A stretch of 64,000 bases of DNA from Hepsetus odoe (GCA_017165825.1 CM029374.1:6374243-6438242); one strand, 5' to 3'; counted from the stretch's first letter, positions 39,501 to 54,500 are shown. The notes: generated by a model from the sequence alone, not told the origin. Program-made: numbers and translations.

Positions 39501-42500
39501 GCACAAAGCCAGTGTCCAAAAAGACCCGCCAGGATCAATGGATTATAAATGTATCCCTGAGAAATTGTGCTAATAACCACACTCCTAATTCCCAATGGAA
39601 GATGTCCCGTTAAGACTGCAGCATAGATGGACAGTGGCTCAGTGAATATAGCGCTGCTTCGCAAATGAATATTAAACTTAACATAATATTCTAAATAATG
39701 TAATGTTAAACTTAATGTTAATAATGTAATTTTGAATGAAAATGTTAACCATTCTGTCTTCTTCTTTCGGCTGCTCCCCTTTTGGGGTTGCCAAAGTAAA
39801 TCAACCGTTTCCATTTCTTTCTGTTCTCTGCATCTCCCTCTTTCAAACCAACCGCTTGCATGCCCTCTCCCAGCATGTCCATAAACCTCCGATTTGGTCT
39901 TCCTCTTTTCCTCTTTCCATGCAGCTCCGTCCTCAACATCCTTCTCCCTTCTCTTGTAATATTTTCAACTCAAAACCACTGCATAATAATGCCATTAAAA
40001 GTGATATACTCACATATTGTCACAGTCTATCACTGTTTGGGTTTTGTTCGGTCACGGTAGAGGGCGTTCTGTTCTGACTGGGCACCCCTGAGCTCATGAA
40101 GGCACAGGTGTGCTTCATTGGGGCTGCTATTTAACCCCCAGTGAGTTAGAACAGAGGTTCATTCACTAGGCGATGCTTTAAGTTACGGGTGGTTTTTAGG
40201 GTCCTTGTGTCTTGTTTTGTGTGCTTTAATAAAGTTATGTTCTGGATCGCTGGCTCTGCACAGACGTCCTTCCCACACCACGTCACTGTTACACATATTC
40301 ATGATCTGTGTTAATCATGAACTGAAAATACAGGTGTAACGATTCAGGCACACTAGCCTGACCTTTTATTCTTCCACTAAAACAAATGTTATTACCTTTG
40401 AATAAATATTCTACTTAGTATTCAGCCATAATGAATTAAAGACTAAACAAGGCGAAATACTGATTCAAGGACTGCCTCTCAAAGTTTTTGCTCTCATAAA
40501 ATTAACTAAATAAATAAAGAAAAAGAAGACACAAGAATTAAGTTATGTGAAAAAAAAAAAAAAGAAAATAATTCAAAACACAAGATGATAAATCAGCAGC
40601 ACCCATTACCAGGTCAGGGTCATAACTCAAGAGGGCTAAGGACAGTGTGGAAAATTAATTACGAGCTGATTAACAGCAAAATACCTGACGTCACACGTTT
40701 GCCCACCACCCAAATGAACGTAGACTTCTGGAGGTCAAGAAAAACCAGAAAGGACTGCCAAGAATAGCGCTGCAGCTGTAAATTACTCCCATAGAAGAAG
40801 AGAGGGAGTGCTGATAAAAGGCTTAGCTTGGATGACGTTCATTAATTGCTACCCAAATAATTAATTTGTCTATCAGGCCGGCATCTCTCTGGAGCCCGGT
40901 GGGGGAAGTGGAGCCCCTCAGTGGGACCTGGATTCTTTCCCCATCACGGTGCCATGAAGAGGGGCTTAGCCTGGCTCAGACTAAACCCGGCCAATGCAGG
41001 ACTCTTGACTCAGATGCTTGCAGTTTTTGGCTTGTGGTGCAATATTTGCCAATTGCACCTGGACAGCATTATCGCAGTATAATTTATTGGTGTAAATATG
41101 CTGTACTTTTTACAGGCAGGTGCACAATTTTGCACATCCTTGGCCAAATGGCATGGCTTATTTACACACAACACAATATCTATTTATTTGTTGAATTTAA
41201 CAATAAAATTTAGCAAATAAATAGTAATAGTGCATTTAAATGTCCATGAAATCTTCCTTCTGGAAGACATGTTTATTATTCCTTAGTTAATCAACTGTTA
41301 ATAATATTACACAGGGTTTTTTTTTTTTTTTAAATCAGCATAATATAGGGGGCAGCAGTGGCCTAGTGGTTAGGGAGTTGCCCCACATCGGAAGATTGTG
41401 GGTTCGATTCGCTCACAAGTAGGTTGCCCTGAGGTACCCTTGAGCGAGGTACCGTCCCCATCACTGCTCCCAGGGCGCTTTCAATAGCTGCACGGTGTTT
41501 GTGTGCATGGGTTAAATGCAGAGGTCCAATTTCGTTGTGGTTCACGTGTGCTGTGCTGTGACCTTGCAATTACAAGGGTTGTCACTTTCATAACTCACAG
41601 CTCAGTTTAAGATTTTGTATTTTTGCAATTTTACTTCATCGATGAAGTGATTCTGACTCAGGAAGCCTGAAGTTTTTTATGCAACTAGTTTCCTCAGTGT
41701 CAGAGAAGTGCCTGTTATTTTCCACTGGGACAAACAGAATGGGTATCATGAATTACCTGGACTACAGTTCTAGCTGTACAAGGTGTCAGGAAATTAAGGA
41801 TTGGTTTAAACATGAGCGCTGTGGTGATGATTACAGACAGATTTTTTCATATTTGACTTGCAGAATTTATAGTGCTTTAGCTATGAACATACAGAGCTGG
41901 AGTTGTGGCCTTCAAAAGCTCACTCTCTGCATGTTCTTACCAGGGAGCAAATAAAATAAATAAATCAAGGTTAGAAAGTAGTCAACTTACTTTGTCCCAT
42001 TTTTTTTTTAATGAGTTGATCTGATTTAATCTATTTCAAGGAATTAAAAGGAAATATTGGTAAGAATTAACACTAAAACATTTTTGGGCCATTTTTGAGG
42101 TTCCCAAAGTGCAGAGTAGAAAACTGAAATCTTCATTTCTGACACATATTTTAAACCAACACTGTCTGGTCTTATCTTCTTTTTTGAAAACACTTTACTG
42201 TGTGGTTAAGTGATGTCTACAAAAATATGATGACAACTGGCGTTAACCGGCATTAATATTTATAAAGATTTATTCCAATAAGCATCACTTGTCATAAAGG
42301 CTATATTGAGCATTGTCACCCCAAAAAGTGTCACTGGAAGCTTGTTGATATGAGCTGTTTTTAAAAAGGTGAAAGTGAAAGTGACTATTTTTGAGAAACA
42401 CACAGTGACACAGTGAAACAAAATTCAACCTCTGCATTTTACCCATACAGCAGTGAGCAGCTTGTAAAAGCACCCAGGGAGCATTGATGCAGACAGCACC

Positions 42501-45500
42501 TTGCTCAAAGCAACCTCAGGGTAATACACTGGTCTGAGATTTGAACCCATGACCTTTGGATCCTGGGGCCAACTCCCTAACCACTCGGCAACCACTGCCC
42601 TGAACTGTTTCAGGGGATGGCGCGAATGCGGTTTCCTGCTATCAAAGATTATGTAGAGGTTCCCACATTTGAGGAATTCACAGGGGTCAGCACAACTGGA
42701 GTGCAATGGCTGAGCCTCACCCTGGGTGAATCACCTTACTGATCATAAACACAACTTACAATCACAACTTACAGTCATGTGAAGAAAATAGGACAGCCCA
42801 TTAAACATTTAGATCTTTACTTAGAAATATTCAAACAGCAATGATAGGGTTGCAGTGGTCTAGTGGTAGGGAACTTGCCTATGGACCTATAGCTCAAGAG
42901 ATCCCAGGTTCAAATCCCACCTCTGGTGCTACCACCACTGGGTCCCTGAGCAAGACTGAATTGCTCTGGGGGACTGTCCCTGTAATTAGGAAATGGAAGT
43001 TACTCTGGCATAAGAGTGTCTGCAAAATGCTGTAAATATTTGTTTTTTTCTCAAAATATACTAAAATGACCTTATTTGAAAAAGGAATTGAACAAAGATG
43101 CCACTGAGGAATGCGTTTGCAAAAAAACGTTTTTGGTCATTGTCCACCCATCACTTCAAGATCAGCTTTTGGACAAATAGTTAACGTTGTCTTTAAGCAA
43201 CCTCTGTCACAAAAAAGAATGTATAGTGGAAACTGTGATGGAGAGCCGGCTAGACCATGCTCCAGCAAAACAGCCCCAAAGTCAAACCACATCACTAAAC
43301 AGCGGTGGCCTAGCGGTTAGGGACTTGGCCACAGGCTCTGAAGATTGTAGGTTCAAACTCCTTGCCAGTAGGTTGCTCTCAGGTGCTTGTGAGTAAGGCA
43401 CTGTCCCCATCACTGCTCCCAGGGAGCTTTCACAGCTGCCCCCAGCTGCTAAGGTTAAATGCAGAAGCCCAATTTTGCTATGGGTGCTCACAATGACAAG
43501 AATAGTCACTTTCACTTTATCATGCTTCTTATAACTGTTGTATTCATTGATTAAATGTTATAATAATGTGATATTTCTCTAAATCCTATCTATTAATCAA
43601 TAGAGAAAGGTGATATGCCTACATAACCTATGTGATGTGATCGATTGAGCTTAGTTGAAACAGGGGAGTTTGTACACAAGCTGTATATCTCTTTTTTACA
43701 TTACACAAAAGTGTTAAAATAAAGATAAATATTTTTGTATGAGAGATTAACTTTTAATTTTAACTTCACATTTCCTGAAGTCAATGTCTTGTTACAAAAA
43801 TTTCTCAGTGTAGATTTTGTTCAGATTAATCTTTACCCTACCTTCCCTCTTTCCTGTATAAAGTTTGACTGCAGAGACAATAGAATTTATTAAGGCCAGG
43901 TTTTTCCTTTTTTAAATCAGGATGTCTCAGATGCAGTGGTTAATGAAGGTAGCTATGAAATAAAGAGTTTAGAAAAGGCTCACAGGCCTACATTAAGCAG
44001 ATGCTGAGGCTCAGCTGGTCACATCTGCTGTGTTCTGAACTCTGCTCTACACACTCACTGCAACCTGTGCACGTGCAAACGGAGCACATAGTGAATGATA
44101 TCCTCTCCGTGAAGCAAGCTGTGCTGTTTTTGCTTGCTTGAAACGGCAGGCAAAGAAAGTCACTGATGAATGATTGTGACCAAAGTTTAATTCAAATGAA
44201 TCAGGTTAAAGGGCAAATTTACATTTGATATAAATTATGACCAGCAAACAAAGGTCAGCCGATCTTGTTGCACTGCTCATGGCATACAGAAGATCGCATA
44301 TGGTTCGCGTATAGCTCTTTCTCACTGAGAAAGAACCTTCCACCTTCCACTTTACAAGAGATATAGATATTGATATTTTCTTCCATAACAATTTGAGAGA
44401 AGACATTACTACACATAAGGCTAGTCTGCTCAGTTTTACTGTCAAGGTGGAATTATAGAGGTTCAGTCAGTCAGTCATTCAGTAATATGTGACAACCTGT
44501 GGTTCTTCAAGGCACTTAAGTCAGAAATTATCATATTTGTCCCACTAACCAAATAGACTTGGATAAATTAATTAAAAACTCTTATCAATGTTAATTTAGG
44601 AATAAAAAAAGTTTTCATGCCTAAATCTGATTTTTGAATATTTCTGATTTCTGACTGCCATGACATGCCAGAGAAGAGTGTAGAATCTAAACAGAATCTT
44701 AAATTATGTAGATTTGATTTGCCCTTAAGTGAAAGTGCAAGTTAAAGTGCTGTCTCTAATGACAATATTGACCAATACGGTGCATGTTCTCTAAAAGCCC
44801 ATGGGGGAAAAATGTTCTGATACCCTTTCATGGTTATTAAAACCCCCTATTCCATTGTGACTGTGTTATCTTTTATGGAAAAAAAAAACTGAATGTAAGC
44901 TACTTTATCCACTGCAATAATTCTGTAGTGTTGAGAAGATTTCTGCGTTCAGGTTATTGGAAAAATGGCCAACAGAAAACTTTAGACATTGACCACAATG
45001 AAAGTGAAAGTGAGTAACCACCTCATATTAGTTATTCAATATTAAGATGCCAAAAAATCTGGGTGTTGCAGTTGTGAATGAAAAGTTTCATGAAAGTTTA
45101 AGTCACTTTGCCAGACATTACAGATCAAATGTGGTTTGAGTGGTACAAGTAATACAAAACTTTTATTATTAAGCAAGAAGTTCATTAAGGCTACTAAGGG
45201 TATACCATCACATGGTAAAGAAAGTTCTGAACATACTGTTTTGAAACATTACCACTACAAAAGTATATACAGTGCCTTGCAAAAGTATTCACCCACCCTT
45301 GGCTTTTTACCAATTTTGTTACATTCCAACCTGTTATTTAAATGTTTCTAAATCTTATTTTATGTGATGGATCTGCACAAAATAGTCTAAGTTGGTGAAG
45401 TGAAATGAGAAAAATATACAGTACTGTGCAAAAGTTTTAAGCACGTGTGAAAAAATGCTGTACACAAAGAACGCTTTCAGAAATATAAATAATGATTGTT

Positions 45501-48500
45501 TATTTTTATCAATTTACAAAATGCAAAGTGAGCGAACAAAAGAAAAATATAAATCAGATCAATATTTGGTGTTAACACCTTTTGCCTTCAAACCAGCATC
45601 AGTTCTTCTTGGTACACTTGCACAAAGTCAGGGATTTTGTAGGATTATAGTCGGTGTATGATCAACCAGTTTTACCAAACTGCTGTGATCATCAATGTCA
45701 GACTGAGGTTGAAACACAGTCATGTTTGGAACAACCTACCAGCCGAGTTCCTTCAACAACTGTGTACAAGTGTACCTAGAAGAACTGATGCTGTTTTGAA
45801 GGCAAAAGGTAGAAACACCAAATTTTGATTTGATTTAGAGTTCTCTTTTGTTCATTCACTGCATTTTGTTGATTGAGGAAAATAAATTATTAACACTTCC
45901 ATTTTTGAAAGCATTCTTTGTTTACAGCATTTTTTCATACCTGCCTAAAACATTTCACAGTAATGTAAGTGTAATTTTAAAACTTCTGCATAGTACTGTA
46001 TATAAAAAATAATTAAAAGATTAGCAAGTGCATATGTATTCATCCACTTTGCCATGAAGTCCCTAAAAAGTCCTGGTGCAACCAACTACCTTCAAAAGTC
46101 ACATAATTAGTGAAATGAAGTCCACCTGTGTGCAATCTAAGTGTCACATGATCAGTCAGTATAAATATAGCCCCATAGGCTGCAACACCACTAAGCAAGA
46201 GACATCACACCATGAAGACCAAGGAGCTCTCCAAACAAGTCAGGGACAAAGCCGTTGAGAAGTCAGAGGAAGTCAGGGTTGGATTATAAAAATAATATCA
46301 GAATCTTTGATGATCCCCCAGAGCACCATCAAATCCATCATCTTCAAATGGAAAGAACATGGTACCACAACAAACCTGCCAAGAGAGGGCCACCAAACCA
46401 AAACTCACAGACCGGGCAAGGAGGGCATTAATCAGAGAGGAGGCACAGTGACCAAAGGTAACCCTGAAGGAGTTGCAGAGTTCCACAGCAGAGACTGGAG
46501 TATGTGTCCATAGGACCACAACAAGCCGTACATGCCATAGAGCTGGGCTTTATGGAAGAGTGGCCAGAAAAAAGTCATTACTTAACATTAAAAATAAGAA
46601 GGCGCATTTTGAGTTTGCCAAAAGGCACGTGGGTGACTCCCCAAATGTATGGAGGAAGGTGCTCTGGTCAGATGAGACTAAAACTGAACATTTCGGCCAC
46701 CAAGGAAAATGCTACGTCTAGCGCAAACCCAACACATCCCATCACCCCAAGAACACCATCGCCACAGTAAAACATGGTGGTGGCAGCATCATGCTGTGGA
46801 GATGTTTTTCAGCAGCAGGGACTGGGAAACTGCTCAGAGTCGAGGGAAAGATGGATGGTGCTTAAAACAGGGATATTCTTGAGCAAAACCAGTGTCAGTC
46901 TGCCTGTGATTTGAGACTGGGACGGAGGTTCACCTTCCAGCAGGACAATGACCAGAAGCATACTGCTAAAGCAACATTCGAGGGGTTTAAGGGGAAACAT
47001 TTAAAGGTTTTTTTTAGACCTCACTCCAATTGAGAATCTGTGGTCAGAATTGAAGATTGCTGTTCACAAGCAGAAACATCCAATATGAAGGAGCTGGAGC
47101 AGTTTTGCCTTGAGGAATGGTGCAAAAATCCAAGTGGCAAGATGTGGCGAGCTCATAGAGACTTATCCAAGGCTCTACAAAAGTTGGCTCTACAAAGCAC
47201 TGACTTTAGAACAGTTATGCACACTGAAGTTTTCTGTTATTTTGTCCTATTTGTTGTTTGCCTCACAATAAAAAAAATACATCTTCAAAGTTGTAGGCAT
47301 GTTCTGTAAATGAAATAGTGCAAACTCAAACAGTCCATTTTAATTCCAGGTTGTGAGGCAACAACACATGAAAAATGCCAAGGGGGCTGAATACTTTTGC
47401 AAAGCACTGTAAAACTAACACAGTGAGATGTTAGTGATGTGGCTATTGCACATTGAGTTTCCAATAATTTAGAATGACGTTATAAGTAGCATATGTGTTC
47501 TCGCAATGTTCCTTTGGAAAATAAGCCTTAAATTGTAATTTAACTACAATTCATGGATGCAGTTTATATTAGAAATACTTTAAAGGAAGTAAAACATAAA
47601 AAAATACTTTTATTTTTAACTCTAAACCCTTAACTCATGTTAACAAGTACTGAGTGCCAACTTGCTTTTTTTGTAGGAACAATGCCTTTTCAAAGGGTAC
47701 GTTCAAGAAAAACGACCCTTAAAAAAATGATTGCATCTTACCAGTACTGTGAGGGCTGTCACAGGAGTGGAGCTGAGTGTGGGGTCTCTGGGCTGTTTCT
47801 GGTACACTATCTTGTACTTGGAGATCAGTCCGTTGGGCTTACTGGGCTGGGTCCAGTTTAGAAGGATGGAGTAAGCGCTGGTAGGCCATGCTGTGGGCAT
47901 GTCCATGCCCTGAGGCTCTGCCTCCAGAGTGAGGGCGGAGCTCCAGGAGCTTGAGGTGGAGCCCTGTGAGTTGTGGGCAGCAACTCTGTACTCATATTCA
48001 GTGAATGGCTTGAGGGAGTCAGAAGCGTCGATAAACTCCAGAGGACCCTCAGTCCAGATATAGACCAGGAGCTCCTCTTGTGTTCCTACTGGTTGTCTGC
48101 AGGAGAAAGGGAAGTGAAATAATGGTTATAAACTATCCACCCTTAATCTTCAGCAGTTCTTTTTGGGGAAGTCCTTATTCTTAAGCATTATCCCATCACT
48201 GTGCAAACTCAAGTGAAGTCAATGAGCCCCAAAATAGCAGATAGACCTGTTTATAAGGCAGCAATGCATTCTAAAAAAAATACTATTACTACAAAACTGC
48301 AATTTTTGCATGTTGAGACTGGTTTTAAGGTAGCAAACTAATAAATATCATACAAAACTTCTGTGCACTCGATATTAGGATTTATGAGTGATTAAAAAGT
48401 AGGTTATTAGTGTGTTTAAACCATCTTAAAAACATCTTAGAACTAATCAGTGAAAATGCTGTTGTATGTGATAGCTAATAAACATACCAGGTAATGGTAA

Positions 48501-51500
48501 AAAAAAAAAAAAAGTGATTTGCAACTTCTCAGCTACAACAGTATAAATGACTTTGGACTCCTATTTACATTATAACTGCTTATTATTTTCTAAATTCTTA
48601 TTTCCTAATTAATAAATAAGCTACTTAATATATTTGATAACCGTTGGATAAAACCTGGAAAATCTGTTCTGTATTTCATTTCTAATTCAACGAGCCACTT
48701 TTTTAATGCCAGCATGAAGCACTTCTGGGCAATGGGGTGTTGAGGGAGTGTTAAAATGCACTGAATCTGGGTCCATGTACAGTTCAGCCCAGACTATATT
48801 CTTAGTTGAAGGTCACGTCCCTTTTCCCTGAATAAATAAAAGGGGTGAATTAAATCAGCTCAAATTAGGGTCTGTTCTCTAATTATATCATCGCAGCAGT
48901 TGGTGTAGTACAGTTGTCGTGCACTCAGTTTACCGCTTGTATGTTTTTGTGCCATTTGGATGAAGAGTGGCTATATGTTTGCAACCCTTTCGGTCCCCTT
49001 TTTACTAGATCTGGCTCTGGTTTGCCAATAACACTCTGCAAGCTTATGTACCCCCGTCATTATACAGGTATGTAAATGTGCATCTTCACAGAAGTTTAAT
49101 GAAGCTTTATTATTGTTTCCTCCATTCATTCATTCATTAATTCATTCTAGTAATTATAGTTATATAGCAATGTGCTGTATACTGATTATCGGAGAAATAA
49201 CAAAATAAACCCATACATTCTAAAGATAATCTGAAAAGGTTTATTTAGACCCTAACACCTCTAATATGCACCACATCCAGCAACACTTTTCTTTCTTAAT
49301 AAACAATAGCTAGCCTAGAAAAGAGGCACTTCTAGTTGAAAATCAGGACTTTTTTGATAGACCTAGAAAATTCATGACAGCTAGGATCAAATTGTTGTTG
49401 GGGTCTGAGGCACAGAATTCGACTTGCAGGTGAGAGAGAGGCAGATGGAGGAGGAGGAGGTGAAAGCTGGGGCATGGCACTGTGCTCTGTGCAGGGCAAG
49501 CTTCGTTAATTCCCCCACATTAAAGGCAGGGCCTCCATGCTGGTGCAGAAAATGACATTCGGCTAAACTAATGTGGCCCCTGCCGGCCCCACTCATCCTG
49601 CCACTCCCTAATCCTACCTACCGCATTCAAATCAAGACAAACAGTGACCGGCAGGGGAGAGCCAATAAGTACACTCTGCCTCTGTACTACCGCACACAGC
49701 TGCGAACAGCAGCATGCAAACATGCAGGTTTGCATGCACACACACACACACACACACATGCTGACACTCCACCTGAGACTTGTTTGGAATAAAAGATGCA
49801 ATCTGAGACAGTAAAATTAAATGCAACATTTATGAATGCTAGACTACCTTAACTTTTAAGCCCAACAAATGTGTCCGCATCGGATTAGCAAATTTAACAC
49901 AGTAAAATTTTCAACAGCAGTTCATTTTCAACAGTAGTACTAATATCAAGTCTCTCTTCTGTTAGAAACCTGAAGGAACCTCAGGCCCAAAAAACAGTTT
50001 CTAGAATTCTAGTTTCTAGAGTTTCTCCAAAGATGCCCCTCAGTCCCAACATCATGGGACTGTTCTTGCACTGCACATGTTTGGAAGTGATTCAAGGAAA
50101 CAGTGGCCAGTAGCCAATTTGAGTAAACGATATCAGACAGGTGGTTTCAATGACATGTATGGACATTAAATATACACCGATAATATTAAAACCACCTGCT
50201 TGTGATTTCAAAACACCTCTGACCAGAGAAGGACCCACGAGAAATCTGAACGCGTGCTTTGGAATCTGGCACCAAGACAAAAGCAGCAGATCCTTCACAT
50301 CTTCTAAGTTGCAAGATAGGGCTTTTATCCAGACTAATTTCTCCTACACATCACACTGAAAATTGATTAGGCTGAGATATGGAGGATTAAGAGGTCAAAT
50401 AAGCACCATAAATTCTGTGTCATGTTCGACAAAACCTCTATGAACACTACAGGAGTCTTTAAAAAATGGTCTAAGACTAAACAGGCCCAAAGTCGCCAGG
50501 CTGAAAAGCAATGAGAGTGCTGACACATTTCTATCATATCCAACTCTCCTGCAGGATTAGAATGTCCATCGATGAGCTTTGCGTGCTCATGGTTGTGTCA
50601 CCGGTTCGATGGGCATCTTCTTCTTGAGCACTTGACAGGTACTAACCAACTTTCTACACTTGTTATTTTGGAGATGATGACTTTTCTACTTGCTGTCTGA
50701 TATATCCCACACATATCCCATATACACACTTTGTGTTTGGAACATTTTTTTGACACCATAATTTGATACAATTATTACATATAAATAGATGTCACAAAGC
50801 TTCTTTAGAGAAGGATAAAAAGCATTTTTAAAAAGCAAAAGTATTTAATCTCTGATATCACTCAAAGAAAACTTTGCAGAACCTTGGTGGCATGCTCTCA
50901 TTGAAAAGCTTTCAAAACCGTGTAACAGTCAGTTAATTACTAAATCAGTGCAGAAAAGCATTAAGTAAGCTAACCCTTTGTATCCTCTCTCAGTCAAGCC
51001 CTCCACTCTTTTCATTTGTGATTCATACATATGAAGGACAAATAACAGATCCCTATGGAGGCGGCACAAAGTCAACACTGGATAAACGGAAGGGACTCTC
51101 TGTGTAATGTAATGTTGATCTGGGGTATTATTATAAACAGGCACTGTGACAAACAGAGGCTTTTAAAGCCAGCAGTGGATTCAGCAGCCCCTCTATGGGG
51201 TGGGTGCACATTTCATATTTGTCTGTGTTTATCCGATCCTAAATCGAGGCTCAAATCAAATCCAGCCGCACGCACTCCAAACACCGTGGCCTCTGCGGGT
51301 ATGCTAATGATATTTCTTCAAGATTTATGCCGGCCTCAGCTTCTCTGACCTCGCATATGGATGACATTGGTCAACACGCTGCCCTTGACTAAAGCCGACT
51401 CAACACATGGGGCGAGGATAGGAATGGTTTGCAGTCACCTGCAAACTAAGGGGAAAAGCTTGAGCTTAGGATGGAAAGCTGCTTAGCGTTTGGTGTTACT

Positions 51501-54500
51501 TCAAATGGGGTAAGTGTTTCACTAAAAATATTGCCTGTATTAAAGCAATAGTCTAAAAATCAAACCTAAACTAAACGAAACTAAAAGCTAAACTTTCCCA
51601 AATCAAATATGTTCATAAAATTGCACAAAAAATTTAAACTGTGATGAGAAACAAACAAAAAGACATCTACAAATCTTCTCTCTAATGCATCTCGTTCTTC
51701 ATTAAGGTATCTCAGGCTTATCAGGGTGGTTTAGGATAAAGTGTGACTTACTTGCTGCTACATTTAGCAATTATGGACAACTACAGGGCCACCATTTACA
51801 TAGCAGTTGTAAGGAGGACTGATTAAAATCAGCAGCCTGGATTGTACCTCCTATTGCGTAAATGGGCTGCTCAGAGTGAAAACGTGACAATTTGTCAGCA
51901 ATCAGTGAACCACACGAAATGCATCCTTTTTAACCCATACACATACTGTGCAGCCATATCCAGGCACTCTCTCTCTTAATGCTCAGGTGCATTAAGGTGC
52001 CTGGGCAGCAGTGTTGTACCGTTGTGGACGGTACCTTGCTGAAGGCCCCCAATTTCATTATGGTCTCTTTCACTCTCTCTCTTTTATATATATATAAGAG
52101 AGAGAAAAAGACCATAATGATAGAATTAGCAGGTTTCTCCTGCCCCTCTCCACCACTCTTGCTTAATGAATTGGTGGTAGCAGTGCCCTCTGATGCTGAT
52201 GTGATTGTGCCGTGTCAGTGTAAGCTTTCCTTACTCGGACACATTGTGGCATCCTGTGTCATATCGCTCTTTCTAGCCTTTCAGAGTGTGCCTGGAATAA
52301 GTCAGCAGGACTGTGTCAGCTTCTATTTAGAGCTGCCCCTGAGAACTCCTGCAGCAATCATTCTCTCTTTCTCACTCATGTTGTTTCGATATCCACATAT
52401 GCCACATATAAGCACTCTCCATATAGCTGATCTCACCACCGCCGGAGTAGATGTGAACAACTGTGACCAGCCTTTTCCCCTAAAGGTCACAGTGTAATTA
52501 CTGTTTGTTGTTGTTCTCCAGGGCAGCGGTGGCCTAGCGGTTAGGATGATTGGAGGATCGGGGGTTCGAACCCCTTCCCAATAGGTTGCCCTGAGGTACC
52601 CTTGCGCAAGGTGTCGTCTCCGTCATGCTCCTCCCTGTGATGGGCTGGTGACTTGTCCAGGGTGTGTCCCCTGTCCTTTGCCCTATGTGAGCTGGGATAG
52701 ACCAGCACTCCCCTGTGACCCTGCTTGGGACAAGCAGCAGGGAATGAATGTTGTTCTCCAGTTATCTGACACTTTTAAATATAATCATCCACCATTAGGG
52801 GTTTCCTTTGAACTTAGAATACTTCTCAGTTTCAGTTACTATTAGTTAAATAAAATCACCTTCCCAGGTGGGTTACACAAAATGTTTTTGCTATTGAGAT
52901 TAATAATTTGACAGTGAGCATTTCAGGCTATATAATGAATCTTATTGCATGTCATCCCATTGGGCCATTATCTCATTTTTAGTGTTGGTAAGACCTTAAT
53001 AACATCCTAATGCAAAAAAAAACAAACAATCATAATCATAATAAACAAGTACATCAATGGGTAAAAAGTACATTTGCAATGATACATTGCAGTCATATGT
53101 TGGATATTAATACAGTTTATGGCTATACAACTGAAATGAGAGCCCTCAGATGGGAATTCATCTGATAATTATTTCTCATGTCTATGCACTTATTACACCA
53201 CCAGGCCATCGTTGCATTATATTACAGCAGCTCTCTGGAGGGTTCCACTACTCCTCCAAAACATTAAAGATTAAATGTTGTGATAAAGAGATGTTGTGGG
53301 TTTCATTCATATGTAGCTGTTGTCAGTGGGGATCATCTATGCTATGTTACTGATATGGATGTGCACATGCGGGTTATTTCAGAGTGTTTGATTAAAAGAT
53401 TACACTTGAGCATAACATTCGAATTAAGGCTCGTAACAATTAGTAGCAACAATAGATGAAGCCCAGCTACACGTGTACTGTATGATGCTGCAATATAATC
53501 AGTGATTATAAGTCAGTGATACTTTCAGTACATCTGAGCAGCGGTGGCCTAGTTGTTAGGGAGTTGGCTCCGGATCAGAAGGTTGTGGGTTTGATTCCCT
53601 CACCAGTGGGTAGCCCTGAGGTACCCTTGAGCAAGGTACTGTCCCTGTCACTGCTCCCCAGGTGCTGTCAATAACTGTCCCCTGCTGCATGTGTGTATAT
53701 GGGTGAAATGCAGAGGTTGAATGTAGTTATGCTGGGCTGTGCTGTATTTCACAATGACAAGGGTTGTCACTTTCACTTTCACACCTGAAAGACTGGAGAA
53801 GACCTATGGACTTATTAGGGAGTGTGAGCCTACAATCACATGGTATACAGCATTCAACAACTTAAAACTTAAAATTAAAACGCCTGAAAGGTGAAAAGAA
53901 AAACCAGCAATCTTATTTCAGCTCTCATCTTCTCAACCATGTTCCTCTTAGAAGCAGGATCTAAGGATCTGAGAACTATGACAACACCCAAATTGTGTTG
54001 AATAGATGACGGGGTAAAGCATCTCCAAAACAGCAATATATTTTTTTTTCCAACATGCAACATTTGCCTACCAATAGTGATCCAAGGAAAGATAACTGGT
54101 GAACTGGCAACTGGGTTGCCTAACACATCTGAGCAACAAAGGCTTACCAATCGGGCTCAATCCCACGAAAGAGCAATACAATTTTGCTGAAAATCTTAAT
54201 GCTATACAAAAACTATAAAAACTATTCGGTTCTAGCTATAAAAAACTTTATCTGACTGTGGAGGCAATGTAACAAACATGACTGCAGACTGAATACATCT
54301 CTTCATGGTGCTCCTAATGGCAGTGGCCACTATCAGCAGGATTATGCGCCAGCTGCACTGCAAAATTGTTCAGGAAAGATTTAAGGAACAAGACAATGAT
54401 TTTAAGGTGTTGACTTGCCCTCCAAATTCCCCAGATTTTATCTGTGGGATGTGCTGAACAAACTGGTTTAATTCATGACTCACTTCGCAACTTACAGAAC

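Larger units (their letters stand above)
45270..47409 (+). mobile_element. Complete but inactive Tc1/mariner transposon with nested MITE
   Basis: Terminal repeats CAGTGCCTTGCAAAAGTATT (45270) and AATACTTTTGCAAAGCACTG (to 47409) are flanked by TA (45268-45269, 47410-47411), as expected for Tc1 insertion. The element is longer than a typical 1.6-kb Tc1 because about 0.55 kb of other Tc1/MITE sequence sits near its left end. The transposase frame (46212-47309) is broken. Confidence 0.9.
29784..47741 (-). other. USH2A intron, 18 kb
   Basis: The largest intron in the window. Annotated inside it: a Ty3-type remnant (30840-32650), SINE fragments (36606-36731, 39048-39205, 41348-41590, 42366-42604, 42846-43035, 43300-43517), an RTE tail (39763-39962), a solo LTR (40018-40293), a Tc1 transposon with MITE (45270-47409) and candidate regulatory stretches (34080-35290, 38040-38280). 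I see no known element in 29784-30800, 32960-34070, 35300-36580, 36760-38030, 38500-39040, 40300-41340, 41600-42360 or 43530-45260, which are mostly AT-rich. Confidence 0.85.

Noticed and set aside
41360..41412. tRNA gene
   Set aside because: The A-box/B-box pair is the head of a SINE found at least four more times in the window; the arms do not form a full cloverleaf, and a SINE body and tail follow.
46212..47309. Active Tc1 transposase
   Set aside because: Catalytic landmarks are visible, but in-frame stops and frame changes separate them.
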